DNA of 6,782 nucleotides from Sphingomonadaceae bacterium (GCA_019454625.1 JACFNY010000112.1:1-6782), one strand, 5' to 3'. Shown: positions 1 through 5,824, counted from the first letter of the stretch. The notes: generated by a model not told the origin, from the sequence alone. A program made the numbers and translations.

Positions 1-161
1 CGATGGACGGTCCCCGCGAGATCTGGTGGAACTTCGTCTCCTCGCGCCCGGAGCGCATCAACCGGGCCTTCGACGACTGGGACGCCGACCGCTTCGCGCA
101 CATCCCGGGGGACGACGACGAGCGCATCCCGCTGCCGAACGACCCGCGGCCGAAGGGCTGA
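1..161 (+). CDS. Pirin-family protein, C-terminal end (partial)
   Basis: Only the last 52 complete codons are in the window; the frame enters from the left edge and ends at TGA 159-161. The visible peptide begins MDGPREIWWNFVSS and continues with PERINRAFDDWDADRF, then IPGDDDERIPLP. This is the usual ending of pirin proteins, where a G-P-R-x-I-W-W-N-F-V-S-S strand is followed by a helix of the E-R-I-x-x-A-x-x-D-W type and a terminal I-P-L-P. Pirins are two-domain cupins of about 230-300 residues. The metal site and any quercetinase-like activity reside in the N-terminal cupin, which lies outside this window, so activity cannot be judged. The ATG at position 3 is an internal methionine, not a start. 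The next gene is 94 nt downstream on the same strand. Family assignment is confident; physiological role is not. Confidence 0.87.
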   Translation, partial: MDGPREIWWNFVSSRPERINRAFDDWDADRFAHIPGDDDERIPLPNDPRPKG

Positions 162-192
162 CCGGCCCGCAAGCGGCTTGTCTTGAGCGCAG

Positions 193-208
193 GAGCGACT
201 TATCGCTC
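193..208 (+). other. Short stem-loop after the pirin gene
   Basis: GAGCGA at 193-198 and TCGCTC at 203-208 form a perfect 6-bp stem around a 4-nt loop, 32 nt past the pirin stop. No T-tract follows, so it is not a convincing intrinsic terminator. It could be an RNA-processing or 3'-end stabilising hairpin, or chance in GC-rich DNA. Confidence 0.2.
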
Positions 209-255
209 GGCCTCGCCGGAGTGAGAGCCGCCCGGTATCAGCCGGGATCGCTCGT

Positions 256-1026
256 GTGTTCCAGTCGGTCCGTCCTTTCGTCCGGTCCCTGCCCGCGCGG
301 CTTCGCGCGGGGTTCGGGCGGCGCGCGGTGGGCATCGTGTTCGCGCTGCTCGTGGAAGGGCTGCTCGCGTTCATCCTGCTCACGCTCGCGCCGTCGATCT
401 CCGAGAAGGTCGCGCCGATGGCCGTGTTCCGGCTCGACATGATCCGGGACGAGGAACCGGCCGAGGAGGAGCCTGCTCCCGAAACCCGGCAGGCGGAGGC
501 GGCGGCAAGGCCGGAGCGGACGCCGCCGCAGCCCGCCGAGCCGCCGCCCGTTCCGATCGAACTCCCGGTGATCCAGCTTTCGCGCGAGGAGATGGCGGTG
601 ACGGACATCGCCGCCTTGCCGCCGCCGCCGTCCGCCGCGACGCCGCCCCGGCCGGTGATGGGGCCTCCCGTGCCCTCGACACCCGGCGATACGCCGCGTG
701 TCGACGGCACGGGGCCGAACGGGGAGCCGCTCTATGCGGCGGCATGGTATCGGGAGCCGTATGACGATGAGCTGCGCGGCTATCTTTCCACGGCGCGCGG
801 GCCGGGGTGGGGCCTCATCGCGTGCCGCACGGTGGCGGATTTCCGCGTCGAGGACTGCGTCGCGCTCGGCGAATATCCGCAAGGGTCGAACATCGCCCGA
901 TCGGTGCTGGCGGCGGCGTGGCAGTTCCGGGTGCGCCCGCCGCAAGTGGGCGGCAGGGTGCTCGTCGGCGAATGGGTGCGCATCCGCATCGACTACGACC
1001 TGCACCGCGGCCCGGAGCGGCGCTGA
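256..1026 (+). CDS. TonB-like energy transducer, divergent C-terminal domain
   Basis: The 256-residue protein has TonB architecture. A short basic N-terminus is followed by one membrane helix (about residues 24-46, AVGIVFALLVEGLLAFILL). Next comes an acidic then proline-rich periplasmic linker (about 66-143, with EEPAEEEPAPE and several PPPP-like runs) and a C-terminal globular domain (about 155-248). That domain keeps the TonB_C pattern: a strand with R-T-V-A-D-F-R-V-E-D, a helix ending A-A-A-W-Q-F-R-V-R-P-P, a G-G-R-x-L-V turn and a last strand V-R-I-R-I-D-Y. Known TonB proteins span the periplasm and pass proton-motive energy from ExbB/ExbD to outer membrane receptors, which fits the receptor at 5897. 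Two cysteines (C190, C201) in the C-terminal domain might form a disulfide. The start is GTG at 256: the frame is open back to a TGA at 184-186 without an ATG, and a weak GGGA lies 8 nt before it. ATG 418 would remove the anchor. A partner-specific or non-energising role remains possible. Confidence 0.75.
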   Translation: MFQSVRPFVRSLPARLRAGFGRRAVGIVFALLVEGLLAFILLTLAPSISEKVAPMAVFRLDMIRDEEPAEEEPAPETRQAEAAARPERTPPQPAEPPPVPIELPVIQLSREEMAVTDIAALPPPPSAATPPRPVMGPPVPSTPGDTPRVDGTGPNGEPLYAAAWYREPYDDELRGYLSTARGPGWGLIACRTVADFRVEDCVALGEYPQGSNIARSVLAAAWQFRVRPPQVGGRVLVGEWVRIRIDYDLHRGPERR

Positions 1027-1041
1027 CCGGACGAAAGGCCC

Positions 1042-1074
1042 AAAGAAAAACGGCGGCCCTTTCGGGACCGCCGT
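1042..1074 (-). terminator. Rho-independent terminator of the PEP-CTERM gene
   Basis: ACGGCGG (1050-1056) pairs with CCGCCGT (1068-1074). The stem continues as CCC (1057-1059) with GGG (1064-1066) across a one-base bulge (A1067) and a TTTC loop. Read on the minus strand the hairpin is followed by TTTTTCTTT (complement of 1042-1050), a textbook U-tract, 23 nt after the PEP-CTERM stop codon. On the plus strand it is followed only by CTCCTTT, so it may weakly serve the converging TonB-like gene too. Confidence 0.88.
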
Positions 1075-1097
1075 CTCCTTTGCCGTTGAAGGCCGCG

Positions 1098-1829
1098 TTA
1101 CTTCGTCTTGCGGCGGCGCGCGGCGCCGAGACCGGCGAGACCGAGGCCGAACAGGGCCAGCGCGGCCGGTTCAGGCGTGTCGACGGGCGGCGGCGGTGGG
1201 ATCAGGTCGCCGGTGATGAGGACGTTGTCGATCTTCACCCAGTCTTCCTTGTCCTTGAGCTCGCGCTTCTTCTTGACGTCCTTGCAGACTTTCTTGTCCT
1301 TGCCCCTTTCCCTCTTCCACGTGCACTCCTCGACCCAGTACCACTCCGAGTAGGAGTCGTCGCGCGAGGTCAGCTTGAAGATCAGGTCGAGGTCGGAGGC
1401 GTTATCGGCACCGGTCAGCGCGAACGACACGTTGTGCCAATCCTGAGCGCCGCCGAGCGAAACCGAGAACACGAGGCCGCCGAGGTTCGTGTACACTTCG
1501 AGCGTGTCCGAGCTTTCGGAATTCCAGGGCTTGTACTGGAACGAGAGCACGATGTTCTCGTAGCCGGTGAGGTCGATGTTGTTCTGCGTCGCCGTCACCG
1601 TGTCATACGGGTTGCCGATGAGACGCATGACCTGGTCGCTGGAGGTGCCGCGGGTGAAGAGATCGACTTCTTTGTCGCTGTTCTCGACCCAGCCGTTGCC
1701 GACAGGATCTCTGACACCGCGGTTGAAGTTGTCCTGGAAAAGCGTTGCGGCATTTGCGGCGGTCGCGCCGGCCAGCAGGCCGACGGTCAGTGCGGAACCG
1801 AGCAGGGTCCGGGTCATCGTCTTACGCAT
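1098..1829 (-). CDS. PEP-CTERM sorting domain-containing secreted protein
   Basis: The protein has 243 residues. A signal peptide (about 1-27, basic MRKTMTR, hydrophobic core, ATAANA before A28) is followed by a mature region that looks like a beta-sandwich (about 28-205, starting TLFQDNFNRG and ending W-V-K-I-D-N-V-L-I-T). A PPPPP linker leads to a C-terminal PEP-CTERM signal: P-E-P at 219-221, a short membrane span 222-236 and an RRRK cluster at 238-241. In known systems this tripartite tail is recognised by an exosortase at the inner membrane, and the protein is released to the surface or extracellular matrix. No exosortase gene is in this window. Residues about 161-197 are an unusual insert, extremely rich in K, R, D and E, that holds the only two cysteines (C169, C182). 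The ATG at 1829-1827 is chosen because GGGGGA lies 6 nt upstream and the signal peptide starts there; the frame stays open much further upstream but that part lacks coding character. Ligand unknown; the fold call is tentative. Confidence 0.9.
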   Translation of the reverse strand: MRKTMTRTLLGSALTVGLLAGATAANAATLFQDNFNRGVRDPVGNGWVENSDKEVDLFTRGTSSDQVMRLIGNPYDTVTATQNNIDLTGYENIVLSFQYKPWNSESSDTLEVYTNLGGLVFSVSLGGAQDWHNVSFALTGADNASDLDLIFKLTSRDDSYSEWYWVEECTWKRERGKDKKVCKDVKKKRELKDKEDWVKIDNVLITGDLIPPPPPVDTPEPAALALFGLGLAGLGAARRRKTK

Positions 1830-1835
1830 TGAAAA

Positions 1836-1841
1836 TCCCCC
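1836..1841 (-). promoter_or_regulatory. Ribosome binding site of the PEP-CTERM gene
   Basis: GGGGGA on the minus strand, 6 nt before the ATG. It fixes the start at 1829 within a frame that otherwise runs open for another 444 nt upstream. Confidence 0.7.
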
Positions 1842-1882
1842 ATAACGCAAAAGTAACGAATTTCGATCTTGCCGTGAATACC

Positions 1883-1899
1883 AAGCAGGAACCGTGCCA
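1883..1899 (-). promoter_or_regulatory. Sigma-54 (RpoN) promoter for the PEP-CTERM gene
   Basis: The minus strand reads TGGCACGGTTCCTGCTT from 1899 to 1883. Against the known sigma-54 consensus TGGCACG-N4-TTGCW this has a perfect -24 block. The -12 block (CTGCT) differs in one base, and the invariant GG and GC are exactly 10 nt apart (1898-1897 and 1886-1885). Transcription would start around 1873, giving a leader of roughly 44 nt before the ATG at 1829. PEP-CTERM/exosortase systems are known to be accompanied by sigma-54 activators (PrsR with the kinase PrsK), so element and gene fit each other. The prediction is from sequence only. Confidence 0.75.
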
Positions 1900-1913
1900 C
1901 ATGAGCATTTGCA

Positions 1914-1969
1914 ACCGTTTTTGTGGTTAACACCGTTTCGATGTCGTAACTTTGTAATATTTCTCGACA
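1914..1969. promoter_or_regulatory. Possible activator-binding region upstream of the sigma-54 promoter
   Basis: Just upstream of the -24 element (in minus-strand sense) two kinds of repeat are visible. ACCGTTT occurs as a direct repeat at 1914-1920 and 1932-1938, with an 18-bp period. TGTCG at 1942-1946 and CGACA at 1965-1969 are inverted around 18 nt of A/T-rich sequence. Sigma-54 promoters need an upstream enhancer-binding protein site, so either could serve. Neither is long enough to stand alone as proof. Confidence 0.3.
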
Positions 1970-2085
1970 GTCGGCGCGTCCGCCGGGGCGCATTGCGGAT
2001 TCCTGCCTCGTGGCGCATTCGAAGGACGTTCCGGCCTCTTCGCGCGAGCGCGTGCGGAAGGGCGGCCCTATGCTCGGCTATCAAC

Positions 2086-2090
2086 GGAGG
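2086..2090 (+). promoter_or_regulatory. Ribosome binding site of the PepSY_TM gene
   Basis: GGAGG, 10 nt before ATG 2101. It is the only canonical Shine-Dalgarno in the window and decides the start over earlier in-frame start codons. Confidence 0.7.
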
Positions 2091-2100
2091 ACCGAACCGC

Positions 2101-3171
2101 ATGGCGCTGAAGGCAACCCTGATCCGCTGGCACCGCCGTGCCGGGCTTGCGGCGGCGGCGTTCTGGCTGGTGCAGGCGCTGACCGGCGCGCTCATCGTCT
2201 TCCACTGGGAGGCGAGGGACGCGTTCATCCCGGGCGCACACCGGCCGACCGACCTCGCGGCGATCGAGCGCACCGTCGAGCGGCTGGCCCCGGAAGGGTC
2301 GGGCGCGCGGCTCGATTCGATCTGGACGGGCGCGGGCGCGGCCGACCGCTATGACGTGAGCATCGCGGGCGATACGCCGGAGGGGGACCGCAGCGTCCGC
2401 ATCGACGGCGCCGGGCGGATTCTCGTCGACGGCGATTTCAGGGGACCGGCGGCATGGACGACGCCCCTGGTGCTGATTCACCACAACCTGCTCGCCGGAG
2501 ACGCGGGAAGCTGGATCGTCGGCATCAGCGGCGTCCTGCTCGTCACGAATATCCTCTCCGGGCTCTACATCGCGTGGCCGAGGCGCGGGCAGTGGGCGCG
2601 CGCCCTGCGGCCGCAGGGCACGGGTCCAGCGGCGGCGCGGTGCTACGGCTGGCACCGGGCGCTCGGCCTCATCGTCGGCATCCCGGCGCTGGCGAGCGTG
2701 ACGGCGGGCGTGCTGCTGACCTTCGCGGGCGGCGTGGAAAGCGTCGTGCAGCCGGCGCCGATCGCGGCCCCGGCGGACGCACCGGCGGGAACGGCGAACG
2801 TCGGGCTTGCCGCGGCGGCGGGAGCTGCGCTCGCGGCCTATCCGGGATCGACGCTCGCCGCCGTCTACCCGCCGGACGGCGAACGGCCGGCGTGGCAGAT
2901 CCGGGTGACGCAGCAGGGTGAGGCGCGCCGCGCCTACGGCGCCACGCACGTGTTCGTGAGCGCCGTCGACGGCAGCATCGTCGCCCGCTTCGACGCGCTG
3001 GACGCGCCGCCGGGCCGCGCGTTCGTCGACGGGCTGTTCCCTTTCCACACGGGCGAGATGGGCGGGCTCGCCGGGCGCATCGCGGTCGCCGCGATCGGCG
3101 TGTGGCTGATCACGATGATCGTCCTCGGCGTGCTGCTCTGGTCGGCGCGGCGGCGGCCGAAGGCGCGATGA
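2101..3171 (+). CDS. PepSY-associated transmembrane (PepSY_TM) protein
   Basis: The 356-residue inner membrane protein has the PepSY_TM layout. Helix 1 is about 14-35, preceded by the hallmark R-W-H-R-R-A-G (H11). A periplasmic PepSY-like region spans about 45-125. L-I-H-H-N-L-L-A-G-D (H127, H128) leads into helix 2 (about 137-158). W-H-R-A-L-G (H185) leads into helix 3 (about 186-209). A second periplasmic PepSY-like region (about 225-310) ends in L-F-P-F-H-T-G-E-M-G-G (H316) before helix 4 (about 326-347) and a basic tail. The conserved histidines near the membrane faces suggest haem or metal handling. Family members are often called iron-regulated membrane proteins, sit beside TonB-dependent siderophore receptors and are proposed to act in ferric reduction, but the reaction is not settled. 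ATG 2101 is chosen because GGAGG (2086-2090) lies 10 nt upstream and helix 1 follows at once; an upstream extension in frame lacks family features. Confidence 0.88.
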   Translation: MALKATLIRWHRRAGLAAAAFWLVQALTGALIVFHWEARDAFIPGAHRPTDLAAIERTVERLAPEGSGARLDSIWTGAGAADRYDVSIAGDTPEGDRSVRIDGAGRILVDGDFRGPAAWTTPLVLIHHNLLAGDAGSWIVGISGVLLVTNILSGLYIAWPRRGQWARALRPQGTGPAAARCYGWHRALGLIVGIPALASVTAGVLLTFAGGVESVVQPAPIAAPADAPAGTANVGLAAAAGAALAAYPGSTLAAVYPPDGERPAWQIRVTQQGEARRAYGATHVFVSAVDGSIVARFDALDAPPGRAFVDGLFPFHTGEMGGLAGRIAVAAIGVWLITMIVLGVLLWSARRRPKAR

Positions 3172-3212
3172 ACCGCGCGGCCCGGAAGGGATGACGCCCG
3201 GCCCGATCGCGT

Positions 3213-3235
3213 GGGCGGGCGGGCGGGCGCGGGGG
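3213..3235 (+). other. G-quadruplex-forming motif in the permease leader
   Basis: Four GGG runs at 3213-3215, 3217-3219, 3221-3223 and 3225-3227 are separated by single C bases, with a further GGGGG at 3231-3235. G3-N1-G3-N1-G3-N1-G3 is the most stable class of intramolecular quadruplex motif. It lies on the coding strand, 41-55 nt before the permease ATG, so it would be present in the mRNA leader if transcription starts upstream. Confidence 0.55.
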
Positions 3236-3252
3236 TAAGCTGGCGCATCCTT

Positions 3253-3259
3253 GGGGGGA
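3253..3259 (+). promoter_or_regulatory. Ribosome binding site of the permease gene
   Basis: GGGGGGA, 8 nt before ATG 3268. It supports that start over the in-frame GTG at 3211, which lies at the edge of the G-rich tract and would add 19 residues (GGRAGAGVSWR and so on) not expected at a permease N-terminus. Confidence 0.65.
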
Positions 3260-3267
3260 TTGAAGCC

Positions 3268-4791
3268 ATGCCGCGTGCGCCAACCCGATACCTGATCCGC
3301 AAGCCGCTCGCCGACGTGCGCAGCGACATCGACCGCCACGGCCTCCACCGCGCGCTCGGCCCCGTGCATCTCGTCCTCATCGGCATCGGCTGCATCATCG
3401 GCGCGGGCGTCTACGTGATGACCGGCACGGCGGCGGCGAACTACGCGGGCCCGGCGGTGATGCTGTCGTTCGTGTTCGCCGGGCTCGCCTGTGCCTTCAC
3501 CGGGCTTTGCTATGCCGAGCTCGCCTCGACGCTGCCGGTTTCGGGCGCATCCTACAGCTATGCCTATGCCGCGCTCGGCGAGGCCTTCGCATGGGGGCTC
3601 GGCTGGATGCTGATGCTCGAGCTCGGGCTTGCCGGGTCCGCGCTCGCGGTCGGCGTCTCCGGCTACCTCGTCAGCCTGCTCGGCGATTTCGGCATCCATA
3701 TCCCGGCGGTTCTGGCGACGCCATTCATCCGTCCCGCCGCGGGCGAGGCGGGAACCGCGTTCGTGACCGGCGGCGGCATCAACCTCGTCGCGACGGCGGC
3801 GGTGCTGCTGTTCGCCTTCATCCTCGTGCGCGGCGTCTCGCAGTCGGCGACGATCAACGCGGTCATGGTGGCGGTGAAGGTGGGCGTGCTGATCGCCTTC
3901 ATCATCTTCGGCCTGCCGCACGTCGACCCGGCGAACTGGAAGCCGTTCATCCCGGAGAACGAGGGCGGCTTCACCTACGGCTGGGCGGGCGTGCTGCGCG
4001 GCGCCTCGATCCTGTTCTTCGCGTACCTCGGCTTCGAGGCGGTGGCGACCGCCGCGCTCGAGGCGAAGAAGCCGCAGCGCGACATCCCGATCGGCATCCT
4101 CGGGGCGCTCGCCATCGCGACGATCGTCTACATGGCGGTGGCGGCGGTGCTGACCGGCCTCGTCTCCTACAGGATGCTGAACGTGCCCGATCCGGTCGCC
4201 GTCGCCGTCTCGGCGATCGGGATGCCGGTGCTCAGCATCGTCATCAAGGTGGGCGCGCTCACCGGGCTCTGCTCGGTGCTGATGGTGAACACCTACGCGC
4301 ATTCGCGCGTGTGCTATGCGATGTCGACGGACGGGCTCCTCCCGCCGCTGTTCAGCCGCGTGCACGCGCGCTTCCGCACGCCGCACCAGGGCACGTGGTT
4401 CGTCGCGCTGGCGGCCGGTGTCGCCGCCGCCTTCCTGCCGATCTCGATGCTCGGCGATCTCGTCAGCCTCGGCACGGGCTGCGTGTTCATCACCGTGGCG
4501 ATCAGCGTCATCTGGCTGCGCAGCACGCAGCCGGAGCTGCCGCGCCCGTTCCGCGTGCCGCTCGGCGGTCTCCGCATCGGCGGCCTCTGGCTCGGCGCCG
4601 TGCCGGTGCTGGCGCTCGTCTTCTGCGTGCTGATGATGGCGCCGGTGGTGCTCGACATCATCCGCAAGGCGATGGTCGGCGAGTGGCTGCCCGCGACCAT
4701 CCTCGGGCTCTACATCGCCTTCGGCATCGCCTTCTACCTCTTCTACGGCGTCGGCCATTCGCGCCTGCGCCGCTCACTTCCGGAAGCCTGA
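3268..4791 (+). CDS. APC-superfamily amino acid permease (CAT-like)
   Basis: The 507-residue polytopic inner membrane protein has about 12 hydrophobic segments, normal for the amino acid-polyamine-organocation superfamily. Helix 1 carries the substrate-backbone motif G-I-G-C-I-I-G-A-G-V-Y-V (39-50). Helix 3 has C-Y-A-E-L-A-S-T-L-P-V-S-G-A-S-Y-S-Y-A-Y (81-100), then L-G-E-A-F-A-W-G-L-G-W. Helix 6 and the following loop read F-F-A-Y-L-G-F-E-A-V-A-T-A, then E-A-K-K-P-Q-R-D-I-P-I-G-I (250-277), which is the signature of the cationic amino acid transporter (CAT/YfnA-like) branch. Helix 8 and its loop contain N-T-Y-A-H-S-R-V-C-Y-A-M-S-T-D-G-L-L-P (341-359). Such proteins usually import amino acids by proton symport or exchange; the specific substrate cannot be read from sequence. 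The gene starts 96 nt after the PepSY_TM gene and is followed after 4 nt by the hydrolase, so these two are very likely one transcript. Confidence 0.93.
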   Translation: MPRAPTRYLIRKPLADVRSDIDRHGLHRALGPVHLVLIGIGCIIGAGVYVMTGTAAANYAGPAVMLSFVFAGLACAFTGLCYAELASTLPVSGASYSYAYAALGEAFAWGLGWMLMLELGLAGSALAVGVSGYLVSLLGDFGIHIPAVLATPFIRPAAGEAGTAFVTGGGINLVATAAVLLFAFILVRGVSQSATINAVMVAVKVGVLIAFIIFGLPHVDPANWKPFIPENEGGFTYGWAGVLRGASILFFAYLGFEAVATAALEAKKPQRDIPIGILGALAIATIVYMAVAAVLTGLVSYRMLNVPDPVAVAVSAIGMPVLSIVIKVGALTGLCSVLMVNTYAHSRVCYAMSTDGLLPPLFSRVHARFRTPHQGTWFVALAAGVAAAFLPISMLGDLVSLGTGCVFITVAISVIWLRSTQPELPRPFRVPLGGLRIGGLWLGAVPVLALVFCVLMMAPVVLDIIRKAMVGEWLPATILGLYIAFGIAFYLFYGVGHSRLRRSLPEA

Positions 4792-4795
4792 CCAC

Positions 4796-5776
4796 ATGAA
4801 CCAGACGACAGCCGGGGTCGCCGACGACCTCGATCCCGACATTCGCCGTTTCCAGCGCGAGGTGGCCGCCGCCTACGGGCGCTACCCGGATTTCGACCGC
4901 CTGCCGCTCGCCGAACGGCGGCGCATCGCGGAGGAGGTGCGCGCGCCGTGGGCGGCGGGCGGACCCGCGATGCACCGGACCGAAACGCTGAACGTCGGCC
5001 CGTCCGGCGTCCGTATCCGCATCCACCGGCCCGATGCGCGGCCGGTGCTGCCCGTGCTGATCTACATCCACGGCGGCGGCTGGACGATGTTCAGCCTCGA
5101 CACGCATGACCGGCTGATGCGCGAATATGCGGCGCGGGCCGGTATCGCCGTCGTCGGCATTGACTACAGCCTGTCGCCGGAAGCGAAATTCCCGCGCGCC
5201 CTCGGCGAGATCGTCTCGGTGATCCGCTGGCTGCGTGCCGAAGGCGAGGCGCACGGCCTCGATCCGCGGCGGATCGCGATCGGCGGCGACTCGGCGGGCG
5301 GCAACCTCGCGGTCGCCGCCAATCTGGCGCTGCTTCAGGCCGGGGACGCGCCGCTTTCCGCGATCCTCGTGAACTACGGCGCATTCGACCGGACATCGGC
5401 CTATCCGAGCTACGCGCGCTACGACGGTCCCGAATACAACCTCACGACCGCCGAGATGGCGGCGTTCTGGGCGAACTATCTCGGGGCGCAGGATTTCGAC
5501 GATCCGCTGGCCTGCCCGATGGGCGCGGACGTTGAGGGGCTTGCGCCGACGTTCTTCGCCGTCGCGGCGTGCGACGTGCTCGCGGACGAGAACAGGGTCA
5601 TGGCGGCGCGGCTCGTCGAGGCCGGGGTGCCGGTCGTGTACCGCGAATATCCCGGCGCGGCGCACAGCTTTCTCGAAGCCGTGTCGATCTCCGCGCTCGC
5701 CGATCGCGCGCTTGCCGAGGCGTCGGCGTGGCTCGCGGCTCGGATTGGCCTCAATAATGATAATGACTCGCAATAA
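4796..5776 (+). CDS. Alpha/beta hydrolase, hormone-sensitive-lipase (family IV) type
   Basis: The 326-residue protein has no signal peptide, so a cytoplasmic enzyme is expected. A helical N-terminal cap (about 10-60) precedes the alpha/beta core. The oxyanion-hole motif H-G-G-G-W is at 92-96. The nucleophile elbow G-D-S-A-G-G is at 164-169, with S166 as catalytic serine. The acid is probably D260 in C-D-V-L-A-D-E, and the histidine is H290 in P-G-A-A-H-S-F. All triad residues are therefore present. HGGG plus GDSAGG is the hallmark of the hormone-sensitive-lipase esterases, which cleave short acyl or aryl esters. The ATG lies 4 nt after the permease stop, with a weak GGAAG inside the permease end, which suggests translational coupling. 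The last codons (L-N-N-D-N-D-S-Q) are unusually A/T-rich and coincide with a Fur-box-like sequence. The substrate is unknown; an amino-acid ester or a siderophore-like ester would suit the neighbours but is inference. Confidence 0.92.
   Translation: MNQTTAGVADDLDPDIRRFQREVAAAYGRYPDFDRLPLAERRRIAEEVRAPWAAGGPAMHRTETLNVGPSGVRIRIHRPDARPVLPVLIYIHGGGWTMFSLDTHDRLMREYAARAGIAVVGIDYSLSPEAKFPRALGEIVSVIRWLRAEGEAHGLDPRRIAIGGDSAGGNLAVAANLALLQAGDAPLSAILVNYGAFDRTSAYPSYARYDGPEYNLTTAEMAAFWANYLGAQDFDDPLACPMGADVEGLAPTFFAVAACDVLADENRVMAARLVEAGVPVVYREYPGAAHSFLEAVSISALADRALAEASAWLAARIGLNNDNDSQ
5753..5771 (+). promoter_or_regulatory. Candidate Fur box ahead of the siderophore receptor
   Basis: AATAATGATAATGACTCGC at 5753-5771 aligns with the classical 19-bp Fur box GATAATGATAATCATTATC at about 14 positions, including an unbroken run of 11 (ATAATGATAAT). 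In the 7-1-7 model the left half TGATAAT (5758-5764) is perfect and the right half ACTCGCA (5766-5772) matches 4 of 7. It is about 125 nt upstream of the receptor ATG and overlaps the last codons of the hydrolase gene. Fur-Fe(II) repression of siderophore receptors is well established; use of this site is inferred. Confidence 0.55.
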
Positions 5777-5806
5777 TGGCCTGATCTCGATACAGTTAGA
5801 CCCTGC

Positions 5807-5824
5807 GCCGAAACGCCGTTCGGC
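5807..5824 (+). other. Stem-loop in the receptor upstream region
   Basis: GCCGAA (5807-5812) pairs perfectly with TTCGGC (5819-5824) around a 6-nt loop. A second possible hairpin follows at once, GGCGC (5829-5833) with GCGCC (5844-5848) around 10 nt. No T-tract follows either one, so they are not good intrinsic terminators for the hydrolase. They may be leader structure of the receptor mRNA or chance. Confidence 0.25.

Noticed and set aside
231..246. CCCGG/CCGGG hairpin just before the TonB-like GTG start
   Set aside because: A 5-bp stem of this composition is expected by chance in such GC-rich DNA.
1098..1832. Plus-strand frames inside the PEP-CTERM gene and the region 807-1832
   Set aside because: They run through the terminator hairpin and are antisense or out of frame to two genes with clear signal, linker and sorting features.
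1901..1915. ATGAGCATTTGCAAC as a Fur-like site before the PepSY_TM gene
   Set aside because: It matches only about 8 of 14 positions of the 7-1-7 model and overlaps the sigma-54 element's flank; too weak to call.
1927..1960. TTAACA and TAATAT as a sigma-70 type promoter for the PepSY_TM gene
   Set aside because: The hexamers are reasonable but separated by 22 nt, too far for a normal promoter, and no better pairing was found.
1894..2100. N-terminal extension of the PepSY_TM frame
   Set aside because: It overlaps the sigma-54 element, has no ribosome binding site and no family features; GGAGG plus the R-W-H-R motif support 2101.
1830..2273. N-terminal extension of the PEP-CTERM frame
   Set aside because: The frame is open but crosses the A/T-rich promoter region and the start of the divergent gene. 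The signal peptide and ribosome binding site place the start at 1829.
3211..3267. GTG 3211 as the permease start
   Set aside because: It would translate through the G-rich tract into an atypical N-terminus; ATG 3268 has a strong ribosome binding site at proper spacing.
2068..4758. A very long open frame (896 codons) on the minus strand across the PepSY_TM and permease genes
   Set aside because: It is the antisense shadow of two well-supported genes. Its product is a monotonous mix of Arg, His, Asp, Glu and Ala without domains, as expected opposite GC-rich codons, and it has no sensible start region.
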